Positions 26,520-38,360 are shown, numbered from the stretch's first letter. The stretch: 64,000 nt of DNA from Amaurobius ferox (GCA_951213105.1 OX578146.1:51367275-51431274); one strand, 5' to 3'. Numbers and translations: made by a program. The notes: a model not told the origin generated them from the sequence alone.

Positions 26520-27388
26520 TAACGCTTGTCGGACCCCCAGGCAAAAGTAAATTCTATGGCTCTCATAGAACTTTTGTGGAGAAAATAAAATGCAGATTAA
26601 ACATGGAATATGGGTCCCTAGAGCTTTGCAGGCCTTCAGCATTAGCCTATTTTACCTATGGTCGAAAACGGCCCCGATTCTTCTGGATAACTTTTATCTT
26701 CCTATAAGTCCCGTGCGAATTTTTGCATGGGAATTGTTATAAAATTCTGCAGAGGTACTCACATGTAGTATTAAATTATAAATGAAAAGGACATTTCTAA
26801 TTTTCAAGTTTTGAAAATTAGAAATATTCCTCCCTTTAATTGAACGTACATATCGAATAGGAATGTATCAGAAAATCGAATGCGAATGTGTCAGAAGATC
26901 GAATGGAGCGTCTCACTTACAATTTAATAAAACTAGCACTTCACGCTGAGAAAATCGTACCGGTGATTACGTCGGCGAGTGTCGTTAATTCAATGTAATG
27001 TTACGTAACTTCAGGGTCGCGTTTTGATTCGTTTGGCGCTTATAATGCGTGTAATCGCTTCCAGCTCGAATGCCTTCAACTATACCTCGTGCTCTTTGTC
27101 TTGCTTCAGATCTTCGATATTAATTCTGTTTGCTAGACCACAACGAGGATTTAAATGAATATTTCGCAACTTCGCGATTTCGTGTTGAGATAGACGCTCA
27201 GGCAGACATAGCGGAAGATATTCTAAAGAGACGGAGAGGGATAGGAAATAAAGTATTTATTTATCTGAAATTTAGTTTTCTTTCTAACAGATATGTCTTT
27301 TGGAGAAATTTACCAAAAGGACTGGTGTAGGGCTAAAAAATGTGACGTGGGCAGAACATTACTTTCCCTTTATTCCTAATATATATAT

Positions 27389-27745
27389 GTTACCGGCAAT
27401 GTATGAAATGCCGGCATTCTATAGAATACCTAGGCATTTTATAGAATACCGGCCGTTTTTAGGCAAAGTATAGAATATGAGAATTATTATATACTTTCCC
27501 TAGGCATTGTATAGAATTTTCCTAGGCATTCTATAGAATGACAAATGCTATTTAGGCAAAGTATGAAAAAAGGAATAAAGCGGAGATGTATTTCATACTT
27601 GCCGGTTTGTCATTTTGCATTCTATAGAATGCCTGGGAAATGTGTGGAATTTTAATCGTTTCATAGATTGCCAACCAGTTTTTGGTATTCTATAAAATGC
27701 CTAGGTATTCTATAGAATGTCGGCTTTCATACATTGCCGGTAACA
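27389..27745. mobile_element. 357-bp MITE with iterated ATTCTATAGAAT palindromes
   Basis: The terminal inverted repeats begin TGTTACCGGCAATGTATGAA and are mirrored at 27725-27745, flanked by (TA)n. The interior holds at least five variants of the palindrome attctatagaatgcc, often next to cctaggcat. It has no coding capacity. The superfamily is not clear. Confidence 0.7.
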
Positions 27746-27799
27746 TATATATTAAAATAATAAAAATAAAATGTGCAGGAGTGCACATCTCTAAACACG

Positions 27800-27810
27800 C
27801 ACACACACAC

Positions 27811-27875
<65 letters not shown>

Positions 27876-27890
27876 TATATAAATGAAGAA
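27800..27890. repeat. (AC)n/(AT)n microsatellite
   Basis: A short (CA)n tract followed by a long (AT)n run interrupted by gtatat. Frames through it translate as Tyr-Ile repeats and are not genes. Confidence 0.9.
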
Positions 27891-28313
27891 TTTTTATTTT
27901 ACTTGTATTATCTATACCTGAGATTGATCATTAATTGAAATTGTTCACTATAGCAAAATTGAAAAGAAGATGGATTGAAGTGTAAATGTGATAATAAAAA
28001 TGACTATATGACAAGATGTTGAAGAATATAATTAGAACATTATAAATAAAACAGGTACTAAAGGGGTATAAAATACCCCATTTTCCCTGTTCCATATATA
28101 AGTGAAGGAATGGAAAAAGAAATACATGTGCTAAAGATGGGTGAATATATATATATATTCCGTTAACTAAACACTTAGATGAAGTTTTATAAATCATATA
28201 TGTAATGCAGGTACTTAAGGTACTAATCCCCTTGTTCCCTGCATAAACATGCATGGTGTAATGCAAGAATTGTGATATATATATTTAATAATATTATATA
28301 TTAAAAATTTATA

Positions 28314-28965
28314 CAAAGTTATTATAGCTCTTTATAAAGATTATCTCTCTTCCAATCATGCTCTATTTAAAGTTAATAACTTCCTTATGCTATTACACTT
28401 TGTGTTATACCACAATTATCTTATCTAAGGTGATAGCATATGTTTACAAACATCTGGTGTACCTCAAGGGGGCTACAGTAGCAGTATTCTAGCTAACTTA
28501 TATCTTTATTATTATGAACGTCATTTTTTCTCTAATTCTTATATTATATATCGACATATTGACGACTTAATTTGTATTATCATTAATGATTCCTATCCAT
28601 TTAATATTGATCTTTACCCTTTTAACCTAGAATTAATTTCTAATGAGCCTAGTGTTAGTCAAACTGTCCATTATTTAGATTTAAATTTAGATACACTCCA
28701 TAATCATGTTATTACCAATCAATGTGATGAAAAAGATTCTTATAATTTCACCATCATTAAGCTGTTATCATATCGATCTTGTAATTCTATTCAATTGTTT
28801 AGAAATATCATTTTAAACCAGATATTTCGAATACATTGACTTTGACATCCTCAGTTTCACTATCTCCACATCAATAATCTTAAACGCATTTGTCAAAATT
28901 GCCACTATCCGGAATTTTTTGTTAATAATATTACTAATAATTTCAAATACACCACGTAGCAATTT
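28314..28965 (+). pseudogene. Penelope-like reverse transcriptase fragment, subfamily 1
   Basis: One reading frame shows SGVPQGGYSSSILANLYL (RT motif B), YRHIDDLI (the YxDD catalytic motif C, with Ile at the second position), YLDLNLD and a C-terminal HINNLKRIC segment. In-frame stops lie before the PQGG motif and after LNQIFRIH, so the copy is dead. The same protein is seen on the minus strand at 57214-58046 and 58996-59306. Its 5' end abuts AT-rich repeat near 28272-28310. The 3' tail matches that of the 59 kb copy up to the Tc1 fragment near 29300. RTs of this type copy element RNA, and no endonuclease domain is visible. Confidence 0.75.
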
Positions 28966-29301
28966 TACAATTGCATTATTTACCCTTGCATGAATAACTC
29001 ATTTTTATGAATTTCACCCATTCTTTTAACCTGACTTTCCACTTGTCCTGAGTTCTATACTGATTCCTATTTTTGAAGGTTTACTGCTAAAACCTTGCCG
29101 TTCACGTCCCCTCAGTTCATTCCTGTACGTTCAGTTGGCAAGCACACCTGGCCACAGCACATGTAAGTTTATATGCATGTAAGTTCATATTTCTGTTCTT
29201 TAATTCTTATGGATTATATTATTATTATTATTATTTCCATTAGCCAGTATATATACATCTAAGTTTATATTTCTGTTTTTTAATTCTTATGGATTATATT
29301 A

Positions 29302-29976
29302 TTACTTTTCATACCAAACATTCGAATGTTTATTCAAAACATTTTGAACTGTTCGTGTGGAACATGGGAAGTCCAAATTTCTTTTTACTTCATTTGCAGT
29401 TTCTTTTTTCTCGTTAGCTCTTCTTACAACCATTCTTTTCTGTCGATGCGTTAGAATTTCTGAACTTCCAGTCAGTTCGTTTTTCCATTCTATACATTCC
29501 AGGATTTTTAGAAAATTATAAACTAGAGTTTTAGCCCTTTTAATTTTTTTCGAAATTTCATGCCCACTCAATCCACATTCTTTAAAAGCAAGAATTTCCC
29601 CTTTTTCAAGGTCAGACAGATGATTTCCTTTTGGCATCGTACAAAAATCTTGAAGAAATGAGGCAAGTGTGAATATTTTGTTTAGAAACCCAGTCTTTAT
29701 ATTCGAAATGGTCATTTTCTGCTTTCAAATATGCAAATTTTACTATAATTTTAGATGAAAAAGCAGTTGTCCTTATACATTTTTCCAAGATCATATGGGT
29801 TTAAAATTTATAAAGTAAATTTATACATATTTATTTTTGGAAAATATAACTAATTTACACGAAAAAGAACTTAATTTTATCAATATTTTCACTTAAGAAA
29901 TTTGTATACATTTCCGTCTAAAAGATTTCTAGATTTGGCGAGTTTTCGCTTGTCCTTATACTTTTTTCTCGCACTG
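29302..29976 (-). pseudogene. Tc1-like transposase, N-terminal half with 5' terminal repeat
   Basis: The protein likely starts MPKGNHLSDLEKGEI at 29637 and runs 111 residues. It comprises a first helix-turn-helix (LSDLEKGEILAFKECGLS) and a second DNA-binding part (LTHRQKRMVVRRA), then stops before the DDE catalytic region. The element end is visible at 29976 as CAGTGCGAGAAAAAAGTATA (minus strand) next to a TA. Tc1 elements insert at TA. The catalytic half is missing, so it is a truncated remnant. Confidence 0.8.
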
Positions 29977-31131
29977 TACGTGTACAGGAATCTAATATAC
30001 AGCCTGTTCAAAAAGCGCTCCATCAGCAACCGCATGAACATTTGTATTTGAGAAAAAAATATTACCGTATACTTTGGCAAGCATTGCAGGTGTCACCGTG
30101 TTACAGTACCTAGATGATACGACTTTTGGCAAGTATTTATTGCCTTCCGTATCCGCGTTTCATGCATCCCTGATGTCGATCCCCACTAATCAGATAATTC
30201 CCTATAACTTTTTTCGTTTATCCCGCTTCGTTGAAAAGTTCGTTATCCCAAGTTCCTAAATTCAACGCTAGGTGGCGCCGAAATCACTTTTATTTCACCT
30301 GGCGTGGTCACTTTACTATATATAGACATAATATGCACACTCATTGTCCTTTCCTTATAAAGTTATTGGGCTGCTTAAGCACTTTCCTATGAACCCTGTT
30401 TAAATAAATAACAAACGAGCTTTCATCCGTAGAGAAAGTCATGCTCTGTCCACATCAGATATATTTAAGGAATATTATTATCATAAAAGCAAACAAACAT
30501 GTAAGATATTATGCAAGTCAAGCCAATACGAGACGAGCTTATGTTTCATCAGTTATCTCTTGATCACAAAAGATCAGCTGTCATTTGTTTTCATTATTTT
30601 TTACTAGTTCACCATTAACAGCTCTTTTGTTTTTATTAGGAAAGTTTTTGTGGTTGCGTCGAAATTTACATTCTGCCCACACGCCACACGTGTTCCCTTA
30701 CCGTGACCTTGAGACTCCCATTGCAAAACCTGTTGCGTTACCCGTGCAGACGATATCTCATTAATATATATCACAAAATAATGAGAAAAGACACTGCGGA
30801 TGGATCGAATAATTTCCATTTTTCTTTTCTTGCTGAACAAATAAATGTTCGAAAAGTGTTTAGAGGCGCGTCGTGGCACATTAGCCTTTCTTTATACGTA
30901 TATATATAATAATAATAATAAAATAATGAATTGGAAAAAATATCGGTAGAAGGTAGTTAATTAAATGTCGATTATACGACAAGTGTATTGATTTTTAGTG
31001 AGATTGAATTATGCAAGCAAGGCCTCCCATAGAAAGTGTGACCGCCCTACAAACATTTATCACGGGTCCCCTTCCATTTCCATATATCCTTTGCTACTTT
31101 ATTTTGTAAATTTTTCATGTCCTCTGTAACC

Positions 31132-32785
31132 TTAAAAAAATCTGATGTGGGCAACACATGACTTTCCTCATATAATGCAATGAATTTACTAGTTTTCCAG
31201 TAAAAAAAAAATAAGTTATTCTTATAGTAGATACTTATATTCTTTCCAAGATATTGCATTTTCGTCAATTAGTCGTCATTTTATCCATTTGGCGAGATTT
31301 TCGTTAATTTGGCAACATTTACAAAAGTCGCCAAGTTGGCGACATTCCGCCAAATTCGTCGCCAAAATATCGCCAAGGGTTATGGACGGAGATATAAGTT
31401 ATTCTTATAGCAGATAAATGACTATTGGCGTTCAAATACAAAAGTATTATTCAAAGTATTTTTTCTCATGAATGGAACGAACTAGATCCAAGAGAATGAT
31501 GTCACTAAATTTATTGCATGATATTACATATGAAAAGTAAACATGTTTCTCAACAGTTAATATATATTTTTTAATTTATGTGGGTTTTTGATAAATTTAT
31601 TTGAAAAATGTGTAATATCTCGAGAACGGTTCATGCCAGCGTTCTAAAGTTTATGTCAATCGTTTTTTAACCCTTTCGCGACGAACGGCACGCCCAAGTG
31701 CCAGATGCGAACATGCATTCAAGGACGAGCGGCACTCACTCGTGCCAGAGGAAATTTTACCGCAAGCGGATAGTGGCACGTATAAGTGCCAGTACGCAGA
31801 ACGTTTTAATTTGTGAACTAGATGGCGTTACTTGTCCATGGAACTAACTTCAATGCATTTTGCAGAGGCATGACCTTGGCAGAAATGGATCGAATGAATT
31901 ATTTCTCCATTTGGAGCGGTGAAAATCATTTTGTAACATAAACAAACAGAGCAATTCTCGTAGCATCAACAATTTTATAATTGAGTTTCGGTTTTTATTT
32001 TTATTTCAGCGTTATGATTTCATTGGTGAATCATAGGAATATAAGAGAGTATTTTTTTTTGTTTGGGTTTTAGAGGCAGTGAAATTATTCGTTTATTTCG
32101 GATAAAAGAATGGGAGCAACTAACGAGTATTTTGTATTCAGATTTGTATGAAAATTAAACATCAAATAGAACATAAATATTTCTTTTATTCCTGTAAAAA
32201 GTAGATTTCTGTGTTGAATAGGTGATTTTTAGTGAATTTTTTTCGAGAGTTAGGCTTAGCGCAAAAAATGCGCCGTCCTTTTCGACCAGTTCGGAAGCGA
32301 AGCGCGTCGTCCTTTGGGCCGCGACAGCTCCGGAATGCCGCCGTCCCGAAAGGGGTAATATCTCGAGAACGGTTCATGCCAGCGTTCTAAAGTTTATGTC
32401 AATCGTTTTTTAAGGAAAAATTATATAAGAAATGTCTATTTGCGTAACTTGATTAAAGGTTTTGGTTTTTTGATGATTTTTTCAAAATTTCACTCGAAAA
32501 TTTAGGGAGGTTCTGAATATTCGATTGCGTTTAAAAACAGTAGGCTTCCAGTATTCACGAATTGTGATTTTTGTACCAAATTTCATTCAATCGCTCCATT
32601 CGTTCGTGAGATATCGTCTCCACAGACTCTCTCTCTCTCACACACACGCACAGACATCACCTCAAAATGTTCGATTCGGGATCAGGGATGCTTGAAACGT
32701 GCTCTCCCGCCGAAAACACGAATTCGAATTTTCGACCCCATCACAATACTTTCCTTATACATTATATGTATATAAGGAAAGTAAA
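31132..32785. repeat. long dispersed repeat, copy 2, interrupted by a TTAA-type MITE
   Basis: Same repeat as 10892-11806, from ctgatgtgggcaacacatga to the palindromic end gtatataaggaaagta. It is longer because a 684-bp element sits at 31671-32354 and 59 bp of the target are present on both sides of it. A (CT)n/(CA)n run precedes cagacatcac near 32625-32655. Confidence 0.75.
31671..32354. mobile_element. piggyBac-like MITE (CCCTTTCG ends) with three spaced hairpins
   Basis: The left end is CCCTTTCGCGACGAACGG directly after TTAA (31667-31670). The right end CCGTCCCGAAAGGG is its near-perfect inverted copy. No TTAA follows on the right; instead a 59-bp perfect repeat of the left flank begins. 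Near the left end, GGCAC-N6-GTGCC hairpins occur at 31687, 31731 and 31775, exactly 44 bp apart. The rest is non-coding; a GC-rich frame near 32222-32413 looks spurious. Confidence 0.8.
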
Positions 32786-33352
32786 AAGAAAATATTGGCG
32801 GTCCCTCTGAAGCCTGGGCTCCACATTTCAGTGGTGCGGTTCTCATACAAGGTTCTTAGGAAAGACCTCAAGCACCACAGTAACTTTGTAAAGAAAGGTC
32901 CATGAGTGTTCACATTAGGTGTTAAGGGACTATGCACAGGTAAATAAAAAAGTTATTGCAGCGGCCCCTAGCAGTGAATTTAAAAAAAATAATATTTATT
33001 GCCATATTGCCATATTTAAGGTATATTGCTGTAGATTGTTCACTATTGTTCAAAGTTTCTATGAGTTTTCTTCAATATGCATTACAGTCGCGAAAAAGTA
33101 TACCAAAAGATATAGTCCTATTTCTTATAAATATGTTCATTATATCTGAAAATATTTTGTACCGCAAGGGTATTTTATAAGGGAGTCGTTATTGTTCATA
33201 TACCATGTAATATTTATAGACAAATAAAAACGTAACATTAGAGTTTAAAATATGGTTTTCTTCAAATAAAGCAAAATGGAATTTCCACTTCTGCGGAAAC
33301 CCAGGATTAAATTAACCAGAATGTGGCTCAACTCAACCTTTCTCATACAAGG

Positions 33353-33385
<33 letters not shown>

Positions 33386-33484
33386 TACAAGAAAAAATGT
33401 GAAAAATCGGTATCGTGGGTCAACATGATTACAATTACAGCTTGATACCCTTCTGGATTAAAACAATCGCAGCTTGCAGCATAA

Positions 33485-34246
33485 GGGTGAGCGTCAGAAA
33501 ATCTTCTGCCCTATCCGCGCTTTGTTAACTTTCGCGGCACACATTTTCCGCCGAAATTCTGCTCAAATAGTTGCGAAATGTTTTCTGATAGATAAAATGC
33601 AATGCTTAGATTATATTAAAACTAAATTTAATACCCAATAAAACATAGAATATATTTTTTATTTTAATTCAAAATATTTTTGGTGCTGCCATCTGTTGTC
33701 GTAATTTAATTCATACCGACTATTTTTATTTTTTAATGAACATTTTTAAATGTCTATTCCTTCTAATACGCTATTAAATATAACAGATCATATATAATAA
33801 TGCCACAATCACGGAAACGTAATTGAACTTGGATTTGAAGACAAAACTACAGTCCTCAGTGATTTACATTCAAATCCCCCTTATCAAATTTATAGAATAA
33901 AAAATTACCTTTCCGTTATTGTGGTATTATTATATATGATCTGTTGTTGTATTTAATAGCGTATTAGAACGAATAAGACATTTAAAACTGTTCATTAAAA
34001 AATAAAAATAGTCGGTATGAATTAAATTACGACAACAGATGGCAGCATCAAAAATATTTTGAATTAAAATAAAACATATATTCTATGTTTTATTGGGTAT
34101 TAAATTTAGTTTTAATATAATCTAAGCATTGCATTTTATCTATCAGAAAACATTTCGTAACTGTTTGAGCAGAATTTCGGCGAAAAATGTGTGTCGCGAA
34201 AGTTAACAAAGCGCGGATAGGACAGAAGATTTATTGACGCTCACCC
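33485..34246. mobile_element. foldback MITE with TTAA target duplication, copy 2
   Basis: 762 bp, colinear with 8874-9651. TTAA flanks the right end (34247-34250). The left flank reads ATAA, one base changed from TTAA. Long inverted arms surround a spacer carrying gcagtcctcagtgat-like sequence (here with tac for tgc). Non-coding. Confidence 0.85.
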
Positions 34247-34743
34247 TTAAAGAGCTTGGAAAAATATTTCGATTACTACCATACTTGACAATGTACCCTC
34301 CGGAGGGAGTAATTTGCTCCTCAATAGCAGCTAATGACGTCACGAACCAAAAATAATTGTATCAATGGTATTTTCTACAACAATGTTTGAAACTATTAAG
34401 TCTTATGATAATTGAGCCATAAATAAAAACCCTTTTACGCATGATTATGTTAAATTTTGTACTATGCTGCCATTCTAAAAAAATATAAAATTTCGAATAA
34501 ACTTAGTTTTGACTCGAATTAAAAAAAAATTCTATCTAATTCTAGATTTTTTGATAATAAAGTCGGATATAAAGTTTCGTGAAAATTCATTAATATTTGT
34601 GTACACAAGAAATCGACTCCAGACATATAGACAGACGGACATATCTCCAAAAATAGTCAAAACGTGTTCAGGATGTCTTAAAAAATATATTTGGCATCAA
34701 AATCTCGAATTCGAAAATTTTCGCGAAAACAATATTTTTTATA

Positions 34744-35621
34744 CAGGGTGTCCAGAAAGTTCCGGAACGGCGTAATATCTCAAGAAATACACTTCGGATC
34801 AAAAAATAAAAAAACACGTATTCAATATTTTTAGAAAAGCTATCCAATGATACCAAAATTGACCCTGGGGGGGGAGGGGGGGCAACTTTGAAATTTTCAA
34901 TGGGAACCCCATTTTTTATTGCAGATTTGGATTCTCCAGAAAAAATTACATACATTTGACCTACGATTTTTGATTTTTGCTTCCACAAACGACGCTATAA
35001 TCGAGGAAAACGGAAGTGGGCACAAAAGTTTAAAAATGGGAATGTCTCGGGAAATACACTTCGGATAGAAAAATAAAAAATTACGTGTTCAATATTTTCT
35101 AAAAAACCATCCAATGATGCTAAAATTGACCCCCTCCGGGGGGACTAACCGTTCACTTCAGCGACAATTGTTGACTACAGTTTAGGAAACGGTTCAAAAC
35201 TACTTTTAGCACTACCCAGGAACAACAATGTAGACGCAGTAGTTTTCTGTTCCTTTCGGGGTGTTTGATTAACATGAGTCCCCTTGCCTCTCATGATCAG
35301 GGTGCTTTTTTCTGTAACTTTTAAACGTTTGTGCCCCACTTCCGTTTTTCTCTATTATAGCGTCGTTTGTGAGAGCAAAAATCAAAAATCGTAGGTCAAA
35401 TGTATGTAATTTTTTCTGGAGAATCCAAATCTGCAATAAAGAATGGTGGTTCCCATTGAAAATTTCAAAGTTGCCCCCCCCCCCCCCCCTTCCCGCCCAG
35501 GGTCAATTTTGGTATCATTGGATAGCTTTTCTAAAAATATTGAATACGTGTTTTTTTATTTTTTGATCCGAAGTGTATTTCTCGAGATATAGCGCCGTTC
35601 CGGAACTTTCTGGAAACCTTG
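34744..35621. mobile_element. foldback element with mariner-like CAGGGTGTCC ends
   Basis: The terminal repeat CAGGGTGTCCAGAAAGTTCC lies next to TA (34742-34743) and is mirrored at the right end (ggaactttctggaaaccttg then TA). The arms of about 300 bp include gatccgaagtgtatttc and the poly-G/poly-C tracts. TA duplication and these ends suggest a Tc1/mariner-derived non-autonomous element. No transposase is present. Confidence 0.75.
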
Positions 35622-35975
35622 TATACTATATTACATAATAAGAGAAAGTAAAAATTCCTAATCGCAAAATTCTAAGATTGTAAAAAACTTGAAGGATTGC
35701 AATTCTTATTCTCAATGTGAAAATAAGCATTATCTTCATGCCGTGATTGCTTTCCGGATGATCTAAGTGAAATGGAGATAAGAAAGGCGTTACCTGGAAA
35801 TAATTGTCTTTGGGTGATGCACAGCACAAGTTATAGATATTAACGTCATTTGCAAAATGTTTTTGAAAGCAAGGACACCTGCTTCAAATTCTCGGGGATA
35901 TTATTTGTGGTTATAAACAGCAGAAGGATGTCATCAAAAATATCTAACTGATATCGTAAGAGCTAACAAAACTTG

Positions 35976-35977
<2 letters not shown>

Positions 35978-36039
<62 letters not shown>
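35978..36039. repeat. (TA)n microsatellite
   Basis: An uninterrupted TA run of about 30 dinucleotides, about 110 bp from the 3' tail of an RT-element copy. Confidence 0.95.
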
Positions 36040-36042
<3 letters not shown>

Positions 36043-36149
36043 GTAGTTTAAAAATCTGTTGCCATTCAATGAACGAAAAGTAAGAAGCTGCAACACAATA
36101 AACCTAACTTTCTAAAACACCCACAGAATAAAATATAAAACAGCAAATC

Positions 36150-36834
36150 ATCAATCAAATGGAAAAAAATATAAAACACGAGTTACCAAGTTACAGAAAA
36201 TCAACAAAATTCAAAGGTATGGAAACGAATAAAGAAAAACTTAAAAAATCAAGCTATATCGCTATACACGTGGAAAAAGGTCTAAGCCTAAAAAAACGGA
36301 AATGTTTACTTCGTAAAATTCGTTCTCAAGTCCAAGTATTTTGACGAAGCAGACACAAAATATGTATGTTTCTGGAGAAATAGATAGATTATATCTATAA
36401 ACTATTTCTACTTGGACGACATACATAAAGAAGGAATAAAAAAGAGAAAATGAATACCTGGAAAATGCCCAGCATATGTACAAACGTGTCGAAACCGGGA
36501 ACTCTGATCGAAGAAACCAGTGTTGCCATTCGCAAAGAAAAAATAAAAACGATCTACTACTGTTGCCATTCATAAGAATTGAAAATTGAAAAACAGTAAA
36601 GCGATATGGTAAGAAAAAGTAATAATATACGAAAAGAGCTACTGAAAGGAGGGGCTAATTAATAGTAATGCTGACGTGGAAGAGGATGTAAAAATAAAAG
36701 TATTAAAAATACAAGAGAATGGAGATGTCTGGCTAATATAAGATACTATGAATAGAATTATATGATACTATGAAAAGAATTATAGAAACCCAGCTATTCT
36801 AAATTTTTGAACAATACCATTTACTAAATAAGAG

Positions 36835-36836
<2 letters not shown>
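36150..36836 (-). mobile_element. 5'-truncated RT-element copy, mostly 3' tail, subfamily 1
   Basis: On the minus strand it begins at an (AT)n tract (36838-36876) with only the last 15 or so RT codons, matching the end of the copy at 57214. It continues into a 3' tail colinear with 56679-57214. Shared landmarks are the accatttactaaata segment, a gttgccat stretch and the structured hairpin at 36361-36427. No intact coding remains. Confidence 0.65.
36361..36427 (-). other. structured 3'-tail RNA motif 1, copy B
   Basis: Stem 1 tatgtatg/catacata, stem 2 agaaatag/ctatttct and apical stem atagat/atctat. The internal-loop sequences TTTCTG and GGACGAC are shared with the copy at 56872-56936, while both outer stems differ and still pair. 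Confidence 0.65.
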
Positions 36837-36876
<40 letters not shown>

Positions 36877-36991
36877 TATTACGATAAAGTGAGACTAAAA
36901 TAGGATATATCCCAAATAAGCCAGAAATTAAAAGAACGATTCACTACAAAGGAGGAGGCGCAAGTGCTGCTCAAATTCCCTAGTAGAATAC

Positions 36992-37479
36992 AAGAATGAA
37001 AGTAGAAAAGAACGGGAGTGACCATATGAATTACATAAGAATGGTAGGGGTGGATTGCGACACCCCTTTCCCGCTTAAAGCAGCTTTTACTACCCGGGTA
37101 ACGCTCACGGAACCAACATAATTCCATGGTCAGCCTCCCAAATGTGCGAAAACAAAAGCACCAGAACAGACTCAGGAACAAAGAAGTTAACGAATCCATG
37201 AAGGGAAAACATCCGCTAGTCCAACCCGATGGAACGTCTCTTTATATAAGTAAAGTTGCTCATGCGCAGAGAAATATCAGGATAATAGTTTCGCAGTCAT
37301 GAATATTAAATCTCTATATCAACAATCAAATTACAAATTTTCTTTAAAAAACGATTTGTAATAATGTTGTACAAAATTGACTGGATAATTTCTTTTTATA
37401 GCTTCATCTGCAAATTTTTTTTACATTTGCAAATGCAGTCTTTCCTAAAAGTATTATAATTTTGGTTTCTTCTAAAATG
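36992..37479 (-). repeat. left arm of 1.1-kb palindrome
   Basis: 488 bp repeated almost exactly in inverse orientation at 37624-38108 with a 144-bp spacer. It holds the end of an RT and its 3' tail. The only obvious arm differences are a T-run length change, which shifts the RT frame on this side, and a few substitutions. Confidence 0.9.
37047..37114 (-). other. structured 3'-tail RNA motif 2, copy 1
   Basis: Hairpin ggggtg/cacccc with loop gattgcga, followed by cccgctt, a cagcttttac segment, the palindrome acccgggt and then cgctcacgg. It lies about 190 nt 3' of the RT stop. The mirror copy is at 37986-38053. Confidence 0.65.
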
Positions 37480-37623
37480 TCCAACTATTATATTTCTGAA
37501 GACATACTTTGCAAGGTTTGAGTTCCAATCGATTATATGATTTACCTTGATCCTGTATGAATCTCTTTTGTCGTATAACTCTGTGTATATTCCATATTTC
37601 TTGTGTTTTTTGATAGCTAAATC
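37306..37623 (-). pseudogene. RT C-terminal fragment, subfamily 2 (left copy)
   Basis: The frame shows YGIYTELYDKRDSYRIKVNH and then FRNIIVGHFRRN, matching the copy at 38542-39012 (LYDKRDNF, FRNIITGHLRRN). The LYDKRD segment is a conserved feature downstream of the catalytic YxDD in this RT family. A one-base change in a T run shifts the frame at about 37420, so the last 30 or so residues are out of frame. It lacks all catalytic motifs. Confidence 0.7.
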
Positions 37624-37794
37624 CATTTTAGAAGAAACCAAAATTATAATACTTTTAGGAAAGACTGCATTTGCAAATGTAAAAAATTTGCAGATGAAGC
37701 TATAAAAAGAAATTATCCAGTCAATTTTGTACAACATTATTACAATCGTTTTTTAAAGAAAATTTGTAATTTGATTGTTGATATAGAGATTTAA
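37624..37794 (+). pseudogene. RT C-terminal fragment, subfamily 2 (right copy)
   Basis: This begins exactly at the inner edge of the palindrome arm. It reads NTFRKDCICKCKKFADEA and then NYPVNFVQHYY, ending at TAA 37792-37794. The same tail in the copy at 38542 is IVQEAYKKYYPLNFLKHHYN, so this arm keeps the right frame. Only about the last 50 codons are present. Confidence 0.65.
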
Positions 37795-38108
37795 TATTCA
37801 TGACTGCGAAACTATTATCCTGATATTTCTCTGCGCATGAGCAACTTTACTTATATAAAGAGACGTTCCATCGGGTTGGACTAGCGGATGTTTTCCCTTC
37901 ATGGATTCGTTAACTTCTTTGTTCCTGAGTCTGTTCTGGTGCTTTTGTTTTCGCACATTTGGGAGGCTGACCATGGAATTATGTTGGTTCCGTGAGCGTT
38001 ACCCGGGTAGTAAAAGCTGCTTAAAGCGGGAAAGGGGTGTCGCAATCCACCCCTACCATTCTTATGTAATTCATATGGTCACTCCCGTTCTTTTCTACTT
38101 TTATTCTT
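37624..38108 (+). repeat. right arm of 1.1-kb palindrome
   Basis: Inverse copy of 36992-37479. The outer end changes abruptly into (TA)n at about 38108. Near-identity of the arms means either a recent inverted duplication or ongoing gene conversion between them. Confidence 0.9.
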
Positions 38109-38293
38109 ATATATATATATATATATATATATTCAAAACGAAATCTCAAATTATGTATACAATTCTACATCAAATTACCAGGATACTACCTAGGATAAGG
38201 CGCATTGCAGCTCTAAAATCCGAAGCAGGAAATAACTAAGAAAAAGTAAAAATATGTAAAGGGGGATGCCAGATAAATTGCATATAAATGGCT

Positions 38294-38360
38294 GAGAGGG
38301 ATGGCGACCTCTCATTCCCGTTTAAAGTACTTTTATGTCTAGACAACGCTCACGGAAACC
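38294..38360 (-). other. structured 3'-tail RNA motif 2, copy 2
   Basis: Hairpin gagagg/cctctc with loop gatggcga, then cccgttt, agtactttta, the palindrome gtctagac and cgctcacgg. The stems and palindrome differ from copy 1 but still pair, while the loop and single-stranded stretches are kept. It lies 182 nt past the RT stop at 38542. Confidence 0.65.

Noticed and set aside
30604..30909. Frames on both strands near 30.7 kb
   Set aside because: They overlap each other, and I recognise no protein family. A nearby tacagcctgttcaaaaag resembles a mariner end but has no partner.
37901..38239. Repeated frame MDSLTSLFLSLFWCF in both palindrome arms
   Set aside because: It duplicates only because the arms are inverted copies, and it covers the RT element's 3' tail including the structured motif.
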